From NCBI GenBank assembly GCA_047967505.1, contig CM106540.1: a stretch of 64,000 nucleotides of DNA. The stretch is one strand, 5' to 3'. The stretch comes from Dipteris shenzhenensis. Its lineage: Eukaryota > Polypodiophyta > Polypodiopsida > Gleicheniales. Numbering within the stretch: position 1 is the stretch's first letter; each line of letters starts with the position of its first letter. The notes under the pieces are model-generated. The model was not told the DNA's origin. It worked only from the letters and a program-made list of their open reading frames with translations, and ran no database searches. A program made the translations under genes and the position numbers. Below, in pieces: positions 12,698 through 25,800 of the stretch.

Positions 12698-13854
12698 TTA
12701 CAAGAACCACCAATCAGGTATCTTCAATCTCTTGGATCTATGAATAGCCAACCTGACAGATGGTAACTTCCGTTGAACCTGCTTCCATATCATGTTCACA
12801 GCATCATCTTTCTTCGCCGGATGTTGATATTCAAAGTGGTGAGCCACAAGCTTTAGCTGGTTCCACATCCTTAACCATCTTTTCTTGGGAAACCTCTCCA
12901 AAATGTTGAGCATATATCCTGGCCTCAACGCTTCTTCAAAAGAGAAAAACAAGCAAAAGTCTTGATAATTGAGTTCATCCTCAAATGGGAGTTCAATCTT
13001 GTCACTAATAATGACAGGAACGCAATGGCTGACTATTGCATCGAAGAGTCTGCAAGAGGAAGGTGTATCTCCTGCAGGATGAAGGCAAAATCGGGATGAG
13101 CGCATCCCATTCTGAGCCTGCAACAATAGCCAGGAAAAGTTTCATTGGTAAAGCTTCTGCAAAGTTAGGTCATCTTGCATGTTGATCACCAGACTCGCTA
13201 TTTCCAGCACTCTTGTACCATCAACCTTCAGTGGATGTAAGAACAATGTTAAATTTGACTAATCTGGGCACAGCTGCGTATTTGTAAGTGTAAAATTTCC
13301 AGAGAAACAAATCAGTGATTGGGATTAAGTGAATGTCCCGAAAGCTAACAAAGGCAATACCAATTCAAGTCCCTCACTCGTAGCCAAGCTCTCTTCATAA
13401 ATTACTCGGGGATGATCCTGCAGAAGCTTAGCCAATTTAATTCGTACTTTGCCATCCTGCCAGGTGCACAAAGTTGTTATCAATGCAAAACATCTAATAA
13501 TGTTTAAACCAAACATGCACACACACCTTAGTATGATGTTTCAGAGATGATACATACATCCTTTCGTCTTATCCTTCCTCTGAAAAACAGTAGTATTCTT
13601 CTTGATTCAAATGGATTTGTAAGGTTGTCATTTTCATAGGTGTCTAAAACATGAGTGTAAGGGGCAACAATGTCCTTTGCAAGCCACGCAACCTTCCTGG
13701 CAAACCGCCCAAAGTCTGCAACTATAAACAGAGAGGCATTCAGCTCCTCTCTAACAAATCTGTATGCGTTAGGGTGATGCATAATTAGAACATGATCACG
13801 ACCTCCTGATCTCTGCCACCATGGTGATTTTTCTAAAAACCTTACAACTTCAAC
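12698..13854 (-). CDS. GT47 gene, coding exons 2-4 (catalytic part)
   Basis: Exon 2 (13854-13558) starts after TGCAG and ends before GTATGT. Exon 3 (13456-13361) starts after GGCAG and ends before GTATTG. Exon 4 (13117-12698) starts after TTGCAG and ends at TAA. The two small introns are 101 and 243 nt. The joined frame reads RRKD-DGKVR and [11 protein letters not shown] across the junctions without a gap against the family. Confidence 0.9.
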
Positions 13855-16800
13855 CTGCACATCCAGCAAAGAATAATGATGGTGGTCATAAGGGTTTCAG
13901 CTACAGCTCCAGCTGAACTAAGACAACAATATAAAAAAGTCATAACAATATGGAGAAGTCTAAAACTTGAAAACAATGCATTAACAGGTAACATTCAGAA
14001 TAATGTACCAATGAGAGCTAAACAGAGCAACCAGCGTTACCAATCTTTTTATGATACAGATTCTTTCATACAATGGATGGAGAACAACACTGCTTAATGG
14101 TGCATGCAACCATCCACGTAAAGGACTTCAATTAATAGGTGCGAGGACGACAAAACCAAGCTACAATCCACTCTCCCACAACAACAAAAAACCAAGGATT
14201 ATTTCTTAAAAAATTGTCTGCAGAAAAAGAAATTTAGCTGATCCCCAGTAGATTTCCATGTGAAAATGTTGCTTTGAATAGCTTTGCCAACCATATGCAA
14301 TCAAGGGATATTTTACAGAGAGTACTGTTAGAGTTAGCATCTCCTGATGTATCATATGTAGAGTGAGGGCTGTTTTGTGGGTGTGCCCGCCCTATGTGAG
14401 GCTAGAGTTGTAGGGGGGTTGGCTATGTACCTGGGCATGTGTCCCTGCCAATGTTTCGTGGAGTGCCAGCCTGTTCCAGGTACTCATGCCACACCAGGGT
14501 GCTGACATCACACACAGGGGATGGCGCGGATCAGTATGGCACTGTTCAGGGTCCCTTAGGACCTGTTTTGCTGCTGCCGGAGCAACCCCTAGGCTGCGCC
14601 TAGTCTGGGACAGCCTGGGGGGCCAGCCATGCCACCCCTGGTCAGTAGACCCGACCTATCTGGTCGGGTTACCAGGCCTCTCACCCCACCTGAGGGTAGG
14701 GGCACACCGACCTGTGTTCAGTTGGCCTGTCTAGAGGTCCCTACTGGATGGGGGCTGGGGCTATATATAGGCCCCCTTCTTACCCCTTGAATTCATCTCA
14801 TTCTCGGAGGTTTTGCCCAGCAGTACAGGGCCTTTTCCTGAGATCCTGTGCAGTCTCTCTTTCCATTGTGCAGTTGATTGTTTGTGCTGTTTTCTCTCTC
14901 TTTTACTGTTATTTTCTGCTGCACTCTCACAACTACATTTAAATTAGATCCTGGCCAGCTGGGAATATTGAAAACTGGTGTTGCTGACTACCAAACTTTT
15001 CAGTTTACTAAAAGAAAAGTCGGCCCTGCTATGCCAATAGAACATGTATACTGATTAACTTTCAGCTAAATCACCAAGTGGTTGATTATTGGGTAGAAAA
15101 AGCAAGTATAGAGGTGCTGGTAGAGGTTCTGTGCTGTCATGAATTAACTACAAAGCAGCTGTAGCATGTAACAAAAGACTCATAAAATTGTCATGCAGGA
15201 AAATTTTAAAAATGAAAACAAGAGACAAAATTGTCAAGTAGAAGACAATAATTTGTGAGCAAACCATCCACTGTGTAGGATTGATCTTCATTGGCACGTT
15301 GGCCCTACGTGACCTAAGGGTACTTTGATTTCTAAGATTCTTTGGGGGTTGGCCATGTATACTCCCATGGCAGTTCGTTACAAGACCTTCTGACTGGCTG
15401 ATCAATCGAAACACGTGGCCTCCAGATTTAAGGATTCACGGCGGTGATTGGGGTCTTTTTCCCCCTGGGCAATGGTCTGATTATTCTCATGGTTGATTCT
15501 CATGGGAGTAGGTTTTGCTGAGTAGTGCTTTGCAGTAGCATGTAATATTGAGTCTCTTCTGCTAGCGGCTGATAGCTGTTCGTAGCTGTCTGTGTGAAGT
15601 CTTTATGGCTTGAGTCTTGTAACTGGCAACAAACTCCATGGAGTTGACCTTTGTCCAGTTTAATTAAAAGAGCCCTTTCAGTCCATTTGCAGAGTCGTGA
15701 TCTTCAATTTGTTGTGTTTCAATTTGGTTGTGATAAGAGAGAGAAAGAGAACTGTTAAATGTGTATTTCATCTCCGAATATCCAACAGTAGTATCAGAGC
15801 AACGCGAGGTTCTAGAGGATCTGCAAGAGTCTGAGAAAAGAGCTTCCGGTTCTGATTAGCAATCGAAAGGTCTTGTGAAGCTTACTGAGTTGTTAAAAGG
15901 TGTTGATTATTTCCACCATGTTGATGGCAGCTGAGAATTGGTTGATGATTGAAACATTCTTTGGATCACAACTGAATAGAGTTGAAGCAAGAACTCTTTG
16001 GTTTTCAGTGTTCACACATAGTCGCATGAAAACCCATTTCATTCTGTTTGAAACCTCGAAAACGTGAAACAGACAAAACGTTTCGAAATAGGACGAAACG
16101 CTCTCAACGAAACCTTTGTTTTGCCCAAATCAAAATACACGTTTTTGCCCCCCTTTTTGTCTAGAATCCAATGTGTTTGTGATTTGTGGGTAGCCGGTTT
16201 GGCTGTTTTGGCTAGTCTCTCTGCTAAGTAGTTAGGCAAGGGTTTCTTCTTGGATAGTCTTGGCTCTTTGCAAGTAGATTTGTACAAGTTTCTTCTGCTA
16301 ATGCTTGATTCTTTTGTTCCGCTCATGGTCCTTTGCGAGCAGTTTCATCATTTCGGTTCAGTAGCATTGTGTGAGCTCTGGTTTTAAATGCTTCCCCTGT
16401 TGTCACCAAGTTGTAAATACTCCAAGTCAAAGTTTCAGTTGACCATTTATTTGATCATAGTTATAGAGTTCTCCATTTATTTAATTATTGTCAAATACTC
16501 ACTAGACCAGTCTGGTTAGTCGAACGAAACTGCAGCTAGTTAGTCAAACAATCCCCCCCCCCCCCAAAAAAAGGGAGAGTTTTTACCTGTCAGTTTTCAC
16601 CTGTCAGAAAGCAGACTGTCAGTACTACCTGTCAGAAGACAGAAGGGAATCAGATATTAATTGATAAAGAAATATGCATGCCTTTAAGTAGAAAAAGGGA
16701 AGTCTAATGCATTTCTGAGACTAGTTACAGCAGCCAGAAAGGGGCAACACAGTAGTGATGCTTAAGAAAGAAAAAATTGGGGTTTTCTGACTTGAGGTGA

Positions 16801-19800
16801 CAGCCAGCTATTGGCACAAGTCTGGACTAAGTTGTGGATGCAATACACCTCTTGTTGAGGGATTTTCACTGCAAATAGAAAGGCTGTGTGCATTGGTTTA
16901 TTGCTCATTGTGTGAGACTTGACAAGTTTCAAGTCAAGTTTGCAGAGATGGCTTCACAAGACCATGCTCATTCACCCCATCAGGGGATTGCAGATTCTAT
17001 CCAGGTCAGGCGGGAAGAGGGCATGCAATCTAACAAGGAGAGTTTTTAAAGAGAACTGCTTGCTCAGCTAGTAGAGGCAAGAAGGGATCCTTTGTTTTGC
17101 AGATTGGTACAACCTCTAGCAGAGGAAAGGACAAAGAAGCTCCCTCTAGAGCAACCATGAAGGAGTTTAGCAGGAAGAGATCCCTGAGTACAGCTCCTGT
17201 TCTTCCTTTAGATGATGTATCCAAGAAGACTAAGAAGCCTCGTTATGAGGATAGCAAAAAGAGAAAAGGAGTTAGCTAAGAAGAGACGTCACATTAGAGG
17301 AAGAAGAAGGCCATACATCACCACAGGTCTTCAAGTTCTTCCTCTTCTTCCAGTTCCACCTCTTCATCTACATCGTCATCTTCTTCTTCTGGGTCATCGA
17401 AACCTTAGCATAAGAAGAAGTCATCCAAGGGAAAGCATGCAGCTAAGGAAGCAAAGACTAAAGAATTTAAAGAAGGCGGAAAGTCTGTCAGATTTACTAC
17501 TTTTAATAGCCAATATGGTCATACAGAGAAAGCCATGCAGTTTGTAAGGCAGCTTTTGGCACATAAAAATTTTCTGATTCTTCCAAACTACGCATGGTCA
17601 GCTTGCATCTAACAAGGACAGCCAGTGCATGGTGGAGTGCACTGACCACAAATGGATCTGCACCAAAGAACTGGAAGGACTTTAAAAAGACCTTCTATAA
17701 GCAGTTCATGCCTAAACAGTTTCGAGACATGTCCTTCTTAGCTGGGAAAGTCTGCATATGGATGATGCGGACACAATGGAGACTTATAACCAAAAGTTTT
17801 GGGATGCATATCTGCAGATTGCACCCTTTAAAAAGTTCCCTAAGAAGACCCAGATAAGAAAGTATAGGGCTGGTCTTAATGCAAAGATACAGGCTGTGGT
17901 AAATACCCAGCATCATAAAGGCATATAGAACATTATGTATGCAGCCTTTGTGGCAAGTTTGATGCACATGCAGGATCCCACTACAATGCCTTCTCTATAT
18001 GCCAAGACAGCATAGAAGAAGAAAACAGCCATTCCCCAGTCTGAGAAAAAAGAATTTCCCAAGGCTCAAAAGAGGGAATTTCAGCCTCAGAAGCCGAGGG
18101 GAAAACCAAGCGCAAAAGGTCTATAAGGGGAAACCGCTCTCCTGAACAAATTGCCACTATGCAAAAAGAGGGCAGATGCTTCAAGTGTGGCAAATTTCAG
18201 CATCAAGGTTTGCACCTTGGTAACAAACGGGTCCCCCTCCCAAAACACATCTCAGCCTTGCCACGAATTGGACCTGTTGAGCCTCAAATGCACTGTTTGC
18301 ACACTCTTCGTCATCTCGTTTCTTCCCTTGGTCTGCAACGAAGATTTCTAGCACCATGTCACCCCTCTCCCTCCTCTCCCTCACCTCTGCATTGAGATGG
18401 GTCCCCCTCTCAAAACACACACCTTGGCCTTGCCACGAACCTATTGAGCCTCCAATGCACAGTTTGTCACCACAATGTAAATATCCTAAGTCAAAGTACA
18501 GTTGACCATTTATTTGATCATAATTAAAGAGTTTTATATGTGTTAATTATGGTCAAAGAGTTCTTTTAATGGTCAAAGGATTGACTACGGTCAAAGATAC
18601 TTAACTCTAGTCAAGCAAACCTGACTTCGATCGGGGAGACTTGGTTTATTACCAAGAGGGTTAACTGCGGTTAACCAAAGAACCACAGAGCTGACTACAG
18701 TCAGAGAGTGTTGACTTCAGTCAACGAGACTTGGCATACGCCAAGAGGGTTAACCACGGTTAACCAAGATGTGCCAACTTCGGTTGGAGAGACTTGGCTA
18801 TAATTAAGGCGCCTCAACCCTTGGTCAAAGCTCCTTAATTATAATCAAGAGTGTTGACTCCGGTCAACCAGAGAATAAATATATATTTTTATATTTGTTA
18901 GGTGTGCACATGTGTTCAGTGGGGACGCCCACCGTGACTAGAATTAGTCCACAGTGTGTTATTTGCATGCAAAGCGCTAACAATTAATGGGTGCCATGGT
19001 GGTGCGCTTTAATTAATTGTTGCAGGTACTAGGAAGAGTTATTTTCCTAAGCACTACGGGAGCCTGACAAGCATCTAGGAGGCGGTTCGTGTGACCAAGT
19101 GCTTTGAAGACTCCAGAATCGCCCTTAGTGGCATGTAATAGGATTTAGTCTAGATTTTAGACAAGTGGCATGTTGCCAATTTGAAATGAGCTTGAAGCTC
19201 TTGTAAGGATACACGTTTTTGGATTGTTTTATGGGCAGCTCTATGCTGAACTGTGTACTCGAATTCTCTCTCATGAATAAAAACCTTCGGGGGGGTCCAG
19301 CCCGACGTTTTGTCCTGGGCCCTAGTGCATCTACAGAGAGAGGGAGTGAGGGAGAGCTTATGAAAGTGCAATTGCTGTCTTTTATGAGCTGTAATTGCTG
19401 TCTTTTATGAGCGAGTAGGTTACATTGGTATCAGAGCAAGTTTTGCCCTCCTTTTGAAGGGGACACGATTCTAGTTGTTTGTGAGAGATGTGTATAATAG
19501 ATACACGCAGATCAGCGTGAAGGAGAAGGGAATTCAAGAGCTGCGCGTGAACGTGTGTACAGTTTAAGTAAAAGAAAAAAATCAATGCACGTGATGCTGA
19601 CCGGCGATGAGCAAGCTAATCACCATTTTTTGCAAATTGGTCCGCCACTAGGGAGAAAGCGCATGTAGTGCTGAGTATTGTTGCAAATCTGAGCGCATCT
19701 AAGATTGGCGTATTTGCAAATGAATAGCTCTGTGAGCACTATCGAGGGAAAAGACTCCATAATTCTACATCTGGCACTTGCCGCTGAGAACGGAAGATCC

Positions 19801-22800
19801 TCGGTAATCTGCAAGGAAGAGATCAGCTTACGCCTTATGTGTGACGAATTCAATCGTTGATAAGGCGTCGTAGATTGCAAACGTAGGTTCTTTCGTCAAC
19901 TTGTTCCGTCGTCGATCCCTTGCGTGGGCGCTAGGTGCTGCAGAAGTAATCAGGACGCAAGCGCCGTGCGCGATGCCAGTCAGCCAACCAAGGTCTGAAC
20001 CTTAGGCTGACGTGGCACAAGAGGACACCTGGCAGAGGTCTTGGCAGTTCAGCAACCACTTGGCACACAGATGACGTGGCGACCACACGTGCGAGCTGAC
20101 GTGGCAGCCAGGTGGCATGCATGTCCAGGTGCTGACGTGGCAGTACATGTGGCAGCCAGCTCAGATGACGATGTGGTACTGACACATGGCAGACAGGTAG
20201 CTGATGTGGCAGACCCTGGGTTTATCTAACCTAGCCTTGGTCAGTAGACTGGTTAGAGGTCCAGTTAGTTGACCCAACCAGACCAGTCTGGTCACTGTAA
20301 CTAGACTGTGACCAGTCCAGTTAGTCTAGTTGCAGACTAACCAGACCAGAACCAGTCAGTCTGGTTAGAGTAACTAGCCAGTTACTCCATCTGGTTACTG
20401 TTCTTTCCCAAAAACAAAACCAAAAAAAAAAAAGGACACTTGCAGAGACTGTTTCTGCTAGCAGATTTCACCTGCCTGTCAGACTTTTACTGTCAGAAAA
20501 GCAGCAGAAAAGCAGAGAAAACAGAGATTGGCAGAAAAAGAGTATGCATGCCTTTGAGCAGTGAAAAGAGGGAAAAACAGATGCTTTTTGAAGTCATTTG
20601 CAATAGCCAGAAAAGGGGCAATATGGTTGTTGATGCTTTGGCAACTGTGTGGGTATATGCCTTGAATTGACAGCCAGTACTGGCATAGATTGTGAATGCA
20701 AGACACCTCTTGTTGGGGTAAATTTTCTCTTTGAAAAGCGAAGGCAGCGTGCATTAGTTGCATACACAGTGTGTGCGCGAGAAATTTTGCAGATCTCAAA
20801 CGAGTTGTAAGAAGATGGCTCAATCACCTATCCAGTGGGATTCACAAGATAGGGATGCGCATCCGAATCAGAGAAGTGTGCAACAAACTAAGCAAGAATT
20901 TGAGCAGATGGTACGCACTCGTATACAAGAGATGGAAAACCTCAAAAAGGATACAAGGGCTCAGCATTTGTTTCAAGCTGAAGCTATGCCTAATGCAATA
21001 TATGACGTGCCAATGCCAGAGGCACACTCTCGTGTACAGCCAGAGAAAGAGAGGTCTCATAAGGGATAGTCTTATAGCAGGAAGAGATCGAGGCATCATC
21101 ACCGATCTCCTAGTCCATCACCGTCTACCTCGAGTTCGACTTCTCTATCTTCTTCTTCATCAGATAAATCATCAAGGAAAAGAAGGAAACACAAGAAGTC
21201 TAGGAAGAGAAAGTCTTCTAGAGAGACCAAGGAATTCAAAGAGGGAGGTAAATCTGTCAAGTTTATGACCTACAATGGACAGTATGGTCATACAGACAAA
21301 GCATTGCAGTTCATCAAGCAGTTTGATGCTGCATTCGGCACAGAAAAGTTTTCAGAATCCTCCAAGTTAAGAACGGTCAGTTTGCACTTGACAGCGACAG
21401 CTAGTGCATGGTGGAGTGCACAGACCACAGATGGGTCAGCCCCAAAGAAGTGGAAGGACTTCAAGAAAGCCTTCTACCAACAGTTTATGCCTAAACAGTT
21501 TAGAGACCATGTTCTTCAAGATTGGGACAGTTTGCATATGTTTGCAAGAGATACAGTGGATGTGTACAACCAAAAGTTTTGGGACAAAGCATTCACTACT
21601 GCCTGGATTCTTGGAGTGAGACCTGCTCTATACTTTCTCCTTTGGGTCCCTTTGGAGATCTTTTTGAAAGGTGCAACCTGCAAATAAGCAAGGGGCAAAG
21701 AACATTCAAGACCTTATGCATTCAGCTTCAATAGCTAGTCTTGTGCCGTTACAAGATCCATCCACGGTACTATCCTTGCATGCAGGACGTGCCGAAAGAA
21801 AGAAAACTGATTTTTTAAAATCAGAAAAGAAAGAGTACCCCAAGGTTGAAAAGAAAGGGTTTCAGCCTCAGAAGCCGAGGGGTACTCAGTTTTCAAAGGC
21901 TTATAAAGGCAAATCTCCATTCACCCCTGAACAAATAGCTGAATTCCGTAGAGATGGGAAATGCTTCAAGTGCGGTAAAGAGGGGCATGTGGCTGCCCAG
22001 TGCCCAGAAAAGCCTTCAACTTCGAAGGGAAAAGAGGCAGAGAAGCCACGAGGACCGCAAAAGCCAATGGCAGGAGGAATTCCTGACATACTGGGTCATG
22101 TTTCAAACCCAGAAGAACGAGAATTGCTGCTATCATGGGGCAAAGTCAGAGACCAGCAAGCGCTAATTTTATTTGATCCAAGGGCTACTGATAATTTCAT
22201 ATCAGAGGACTTAGCCCTGAGGCTGGGAATAAAGACAGAGGAGTTGGGCAGGGCTTTGGATGCCGATCAGATATTCTGTGGGAATCCTGTGCCAGTTACT
22301 CCCTTGATAGGGAAGCTCCGTCTTCATGTACAGAGTTATGTGGATCAGGAAGACTTCTTCATTTCTCCACTGAAACATCATGATGTAGTCTTGGGAATGC
22401 CTTGGTTTCATCGCAAGGCAGTGAAGTTGACTCTACCTGAAAGAGTGCTGGAGTTTGTGCATAAGGGGAAAAATCAGCGTTTAGTTGCCAGGAATAAAGG
22501 GGACACTATCCCCATTGTATCTGATGTTACATGTGGTAAAGCAATAAAGTCTGCAATTTCTGCGTACATGGTTTTTGTAAAAGAAAAAAAGAATGATATG
22601 CATGCTGAAATGAATGATGCAGACAAAGATAAGTTTCAGTTTCTTGTAAACTTTAAAGATTGCTTTTCCGATGCTTTGCCAGGGGAGTTACCCCCAGAGA
22701 GACCAGAAGATCATCAGATAGAGTTAATGCCTGGTAGTGAGCCACCAAACACACCACCTTATAGAGTCAGTGCGACTCAGAGAGAGGAGATTATGGCTTA

Positions 22801-25800
22801 AGTACAGGACTTGCTGTCCAAAGGGTTGATTCAGCCCAGTTTTTCTCCTTTTTGTTCCCCTGTACTGCTAGTACAGAAGAAAGATGTATATACTATATAT
22901 ACCTTTGTAAGACTAGAATAAGTCCAATCATACAAATTTAGAAATTTTGTATGTGCGTCGATCATCGCGCACTGAACAAAATGACCATCAAGAATAGATT
23001 CCCTATTCCGCACATTGATGATGTGCTGGATCAATTAAATGGAGCTTCAGTCTTCAGCAGGATAGACTTAAAGAGTGGCTATCACCAAGTGAGGATACTG
23101 CCTCAGGATGTGCACGAGACAGCATTTCGGGTTGTATGAATACTTAGTGATGCCTTTTGGGTTGACAAATGCTCCAACCACATTCAATAGAATGATGGAT
23201 CGCATCTTCTGAAAGTACAGGCATTTCACGGGTACTTTCTTTGATGATATCCTAGTCTTTTCAAAGACAGAGGAAGAGCACAGGGAACATCTTGCTATTT
23301 TCAAGAGCTGAGAAATCATCAGCTCTATGCAAACAGCAAAAAAAGTGAATTCTTCTTGGAAGAAATCCACTATCTGGGGCATATAATATCCAAGAATGGG
23401 ATACAGATGGATCCAGCAAAGATCCGTGCCATTCAGGAATGGCCAGAGCTGAAAACTGTGCATGAAGTTCGAAGTTTCCTAGGCCTATGTTCTTACTACA
23501 GAAGGTTTATCAGGCATTTTGCTGATATTGCAGCTCCATTACATGACCTTACTAAGAAAAATGCAGCCTTCACATGGGGAATATCACAGAAGAAAGCATT
23601 CAATACACTCAAGAAGAAGTTGACTATAGAGCCTATTCTTGTAGTCCCAGATCTTTATCAACCTTTTGATGTTGATTGCGATGCTTGTGGAGAGTGTGTT
23701 GGGGCTGCATTACATCAGAATGGACATGTAGTAGCTTACGAGAGCCGAAGATTGCATGATGCAGAAAGATATCTGGGAACCTATGAGAAAGAGTTATTGG
23801 CTGTAATTCATGCCATCCATACATGGAAGCACTATCTTTTGGGTGCAGATTTTACTATTAAGACAGATCACCAAAGTCTGAGATACTTTTTGACTCAAAC
23901 CAAGCTTTCCGAGAAGCATATGAAATGGGCAAACATGCTGTCAATGTATCATTTTCAGATTGTCCATACCTCAGGAATTCGGAACAAAGTGGTAGATGCC
24001 TTGTCCCGAAGACCCCAGGTCAATAATGTGACTATTGCTTATCATCAAGACCCGGAAGGCATGAGGGAGCAATATGTTAGTGATGCGGATTTTGGTGAGA
24101 TTTTACAGCAAATGCAAGAGGGGCAATCCACCAGTCACTATTCCCTGAAAGATGGGTATCTAATGAAAGATGATTGCCTATGCATCACCCAGGAGATGAG
24201 GAAAAAGACTTTGGAGGAATGCCATGCACCTCCCTACGCTGGACACAGAGGAATTACAGCAACCACTTTAGCACTAGAGAGGTATTTCTTTTGGCCAGGG
24301 ATGCGGAAAGATATATATCAGTTTGTTACTGAATGCCTTACGTGTCAGAAAGTCAAGTATGACAGACGGAAGGCACCTGGCCTACTTATGCCTCTTCCCG
24401 TGCCTCAGGCACCATGGGAAAGTATTACAATGGACTTTATTTTTTATTTGCCAAGATCAAAGTCAGGGAATGATGGGATTTGGACTATCATTGATAGATT
24501 CAGCAAGCAAGCTCATTTCATTCCGGTTCGCAAAACCATAAAGGCAGATCATATGGCTAAGCTTTTCATGGCACAGATCTTTAAGCATCATGGTATGCCT
24601 AAGTCCATTGTTAGTGATCGAGATCCCAGAATGACCAGTCTATTCTGGAGAGCTTTATTTGATAACATGGGGACGAATCTGAATTTTTCTTCTTCTTTCC
24701 ATCCCCACACAGATGGTCAAAGTGAAGTAGCGAATTCTACAGTTTTGGATATGCTGAAATGCTACGTGGGTGACCAAGGTTCAGACTGGGAAACGTACCT
24801 ACCGTTGGTAGAGTTTGCTTACAATAATACAGTACATAGCTCTACAGGGAAAGCCCCTTTTGAGGTCATATATGGGAAGGTGATTTTGCCACCTATATTA
24901 AGGACCAAAGATGAAATATTTGTAGCTGATCAGTTTGTGAGAGACCTCCAGACAGCTTACAGCCAAGTCCGGACAGCAATCGAAAGGTCTCAAGAGAAAC
25001 ATAAAAGAGCTGCAGATAAGCATAGGAGACAGTTAGATCTCAAGGAAGGGCATTAGGTACTTTTGAAGTTTGAAAAAGCTAGGCTCCGAAAGTTTAAAGG
25101 CAAACAGAAAGTGTATGCAAAGTTATCTCCCAAATACTATGGCCCTTTCAGGGTTACAGAAAGAATAAATGAGGTTGCATACAGGTTAGCATTGCCAGAG
25201 CATTGGAGGATTCACAATGCATTCCATGTGAGTCTTCTAAAGAAATTCCAGGGGCCAGAGCCTACAGAACCAGTATCATCTTGGATAACCGTGGTTAACC
25301 CTCTTGGCGTATGCCAAGTCTCGTTGACCGAAGTCAACACTCTCTGACCGTAGTCAGCTTTGTGGTTCTCTGGTTAACCGCAGTTAACCCTCTTGGTAAT
25401 AAACCAAGTCTCCCCGACCGAAGTCAGGTTTACTTGACTAGAGTCAAGTATCTTTGACCGTAGTCAATCCTTTGACCATTAAAAGAACTCTTTGACCATA
25501 ATTAACACATATAAAACTCTTTAATTATGATCAAATAAATGGTCAATTGTACTTTGACTTAGGATATTTACATTGTGGTGACATTCCCCTTGGCTTCTAT
25601 TCAGTTGACCTCAACTGAAAAGCTTCCTTGTAAACATCCAAAAGCTGTGGATGATCGGATAACATGTCTTCGTCCATCCACTTGGCATCTAATGCCGTAT
25701 AGTTCTTGAATTTTACAAGATACTTGTAAAACTCCTTACCCTGAGGGCCTTTGCGTACAGTATGGTACACAATTTGCTCTGGCTGAAGGACCTCCTCCAG

